A stretch of 14,111 nt of DNA from Acidimicrobiaceae bacterium (lineage in GTDB: Bacteria > Actinomycetota > Acidimicrobiia > Acidimicrobiales > Acidimicrobiaceae): the NCBI GenBank assembly GCA_013044415.1, contig JABEUO010000029.1:1-14111 (forward strand), given 5' to 3'. The notes under the pieces are model-generated. The model saw nothing but the letters and a program-made list of their open reading frames with translations, had not been told where the DNA came from and ran no database searches. Every line of letters begins with the position of its first letter. Positions within the stretch are counted from its first letter, which is position 1. A program made the translations under genes and the position numbers. Of the stretch, positions 12,993 through 14,111 are shown in pieces.

Positions 12993-13805
12993 CTAGTAGT
13001 CGCAACGTATCAGGCGCTCGAGGAAATGGGCTACGCCATTTTCATCGTTAGAGGGGACGACAATGTCGGCAACTTCGATCAGCTCTGGGTGTGCATTCTT
13101 TACCGCAGCACCCACCTGGGCTTCCCTTAGCATCTCGATGTCGTTTAGATGGTCTCCGATCGCCGCCACCATAGATGGCTCTACTCCCAGGGCCGCTGAC
13201 GCACGGAGGAGTCCGCTTGCCTTGGTGACCCCACTAACCATCACCTCGACCCAATCGATTGACCCGAAGGTGATCGAAAACTTCTCGGTTGAGTATTCGG
13301 AAATAAGCCGAGCGAGCTCCATCTGTCCGATCCCCATCGGCCTCATTAGGATTTTGGTCGCCCCGAGTTCGAGTTGTTCTTCGGTGATCGACTGCACCGC
13401 TTCACTTATATTTAGATAAGCGCTCCCATCGGGGAAGAACCCAGCCTCTGGGGTGAATGACAGCCCGAACTCCCTTGCGAAGCGCACATTGGGGGCCACC
13501 AACCTAATCTGATGGATAAGACCTATTGCGTCATCGGCGGGTATCAATGAGTGCCAGATCTCGGTCTTGCTTACAAGGTCCCAGCCGATAGCCCCGTTGG
13601 CACAGATGGCTACGGGACCGAGGCCCGCTATTTCGGCGAATTCTGCGGTTGAACGGGGGGACCGAGCGGTGGCTGCAATCGTGGCAATCCCGCGGCGTTT
13701 GGCCTTTTGGATCGCCTCAATATTTACCTTGGAAATTCGTGACCTGCTGTTCAGCAATGTGCCGTCGAGATCTGTCGCTAACAGTTCAATTTTTGCCTCG
13801 TTCAA
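12993..13805 (-). CDS. Cof-type HAD-IIB phosphatase
   Basis: A cytoplasmic Mg-dependent phosphohydrolase of the haloacid dehalogenase superfamily, subclass IIB (Cof/YidA-like). These usually hydrolyse sugar phosphates, nucleotides or cofactor phosphates; the substrate cannot be told from sequence. It has 270 residues. Motif I is LLATDLDGTLLNS with nucleophile D12 and acid/base D14. Motif II is AATARSP (T47), where the usual ATGR has Ala for Gly. CANGA follows at 68-72. Motif III is K195 in GVTKASGL and motif IV is GDHLNDIEML with D218 and D222. The cap domain lies between about 85 and 190. The start is TTG at 13805, with GGCGGA/AGAG-like purines upstream. A same-strand gene ends 95 bp upstream, so the two may be co-transcribed. 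Confidence 0.92.
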   Translation of the reverse strand: MNEAKIELLATDLDGTLLNSRSRISKVNIEAIQKAKRRGIATIAATARSPRSTAEFAEIAGLGPVAICANGAIGWDLVSKTEIWHSLIPADDAIGLIHQIRLVAPNVRFAREFGLSFTPEAGFFPDGSAYLNISEAVQSITEEQLELGATKILMRPMGIGQMELARLISEYSTEKFSITFGSIDWVEVMVSGVTKASGLLRASAALGVEPSMVAAIGDHLNDIEMLREAQVGAAVKNAHPELIEVADIVVPSNDENGVAHFLERLIRCDY

Positions 13806-13900
13806 GTATCTCTATCCGCCTTCGTTTCTTCCTGGGCAGTGTATGTTCTTCTCCGCTGGTCTACGATCCCGAGTTTGGCTTTGCCAAGACCGCAGCAGGC

Positions 13901-14111
13901 CTACCCTTGAATGTTCGACGGAGGTACATACTGGCTCTGGTCAAATGGACCCGAGGAGCATTGACTCTTTAGTGCGGGAATGAGTCGTGCTTCGGGGACT
14001 CGGGAGCTCTCCGAGAGGGTGATCTGCAAAGCCTGATAGTTGCCGTCGGATCCGGCTGCTATCGCCGCATATGGGAGTGCCTCACGCAGCTTTTCAAGTG
14101 CGCTCGCTTGC
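13901..14111 (-). CDS. C-terminal part of an unidentified protein (5' end beyond window)
   Basis: On the minus strand an open frame enters from the right edge and ends at TAG (13901-13903), giving 69 residues. It begins QASALEKLREALPYAAIAAG and continues SDGNYQALQITLSESSRVPE, ending in a Ser/Pro/Gln-rich tail (VPPSNIQG). Codon use resembles the neighbours, and no other frame here is better. The family was not recognised. The first part could be the end of an alpha/beta domain and the tail looks flexible. It lies 95 bp before the HAD gene on the same strand; the spacer holds a small inverted pair TTGGC-TTT-GCCAA (13875-13887). Confidence 0.6.
   Translation of the reverse strand, partial: QASALEKLREALPYAAIAAGSDGNYQALQITLSESSRVPEARLIPALKSQCSSGPFDQSQYVPPSNIQG

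Noticed and set aside
13567..13983. Plus-strand frames over the HAD gene
   Set aside because: They are antisense shadows of a gene with complete HAD motifs on the minus strand.
1..14111. tRNA, rRNA or CRISPR arrays
   Set aside because: No cloverleaf with a TTCGA-type loop, rRNA signature or regularly spaced repeats were recognised by eye. A covariance search would be needed to exclude short RNAs.

Overview
The window looks like chromosomal DNA of an acidophilic actinobacterium. It is probably an Acidimicrobiia member of the Acidithrix/Ferrimicrobium/Ferrithrix kind, though no rRNA gene is present to confirm this. The reasons are an efp-nusB block behind an M24 peptidase, intermediate GC content by eye, very frequent TTG and GTG starts, a Thr-rich secreted protein, and an aa3-type oxidase operon whose layout recalls the rus operon of the iron oxidiser Acidithiobacillus ferrooxidans. 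The lineage call is inference.

Layout. (1) Positions 1-2334, minus strand: an M24 Xaa-Pro peptidase, then elongation factor P, then nusB running off the left edge. The usual tight spacing is broken by a 314-bp gap without a convincing gene. (2) Positions 2514-9470, plus strand: a seven-kilobase respiratory operon. Its order is ctaB (heme O synthase), a TlpA/ResA-like thioredoxin, a Sco copper chaperone, a membrane-anchored cupredoxin, coxB, coxA, coxC and a 40-residue one-helix protein. It ends at a strong intrinsic terminator (9485-9521). Assembly factors for heme and CuA therefore precede the structural genes. (3) Positions 9611-10898: an ArdC-like protein (ssDNA-binding N-domain plus HExxH metallopeptidase) overlapping a DUF3293-type gene. 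(4) Positions 10899-11532: 634 bp with no supportable gene, several hairpins and possible mobile-element debris. (5) Positions 11533-12793: an MscS-type channel and, one base later, a Thr-rich exported protein. (6) Positions 12993-14111, minus strand: a Cof-type HAD phosphatase and the 3' part of an unidentified gene.

The most interesting part is the oxidase. CoxA keeps every heme and CuB ligand. However, it lacks the canonical D-channel aspartate (Arg instead), the following D-channel Asn (Glu instead), the K-channel lysine (Ile) and the Asp of the Mg site (Gly). It has two extra N-terminal membrane helices. It also has a run of six Met codons, (ATG)6, in the heme a helix, where the protein is one residue shorter than the Paracoccus enzyme. 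The gene directly upstream of coxB encodes a cupredoxin with a Cys-x3-Cys pair but no His between the pair and the Met residues. Its position matches AcoP of A. ferrooxidans. Together these suggest a specialised, perhaps iron-oxidation-linked oxidase with remodelled proton uptake. The electron donor (rusticyanin, Cyc2, cytochrome c) is not encoded in this window.
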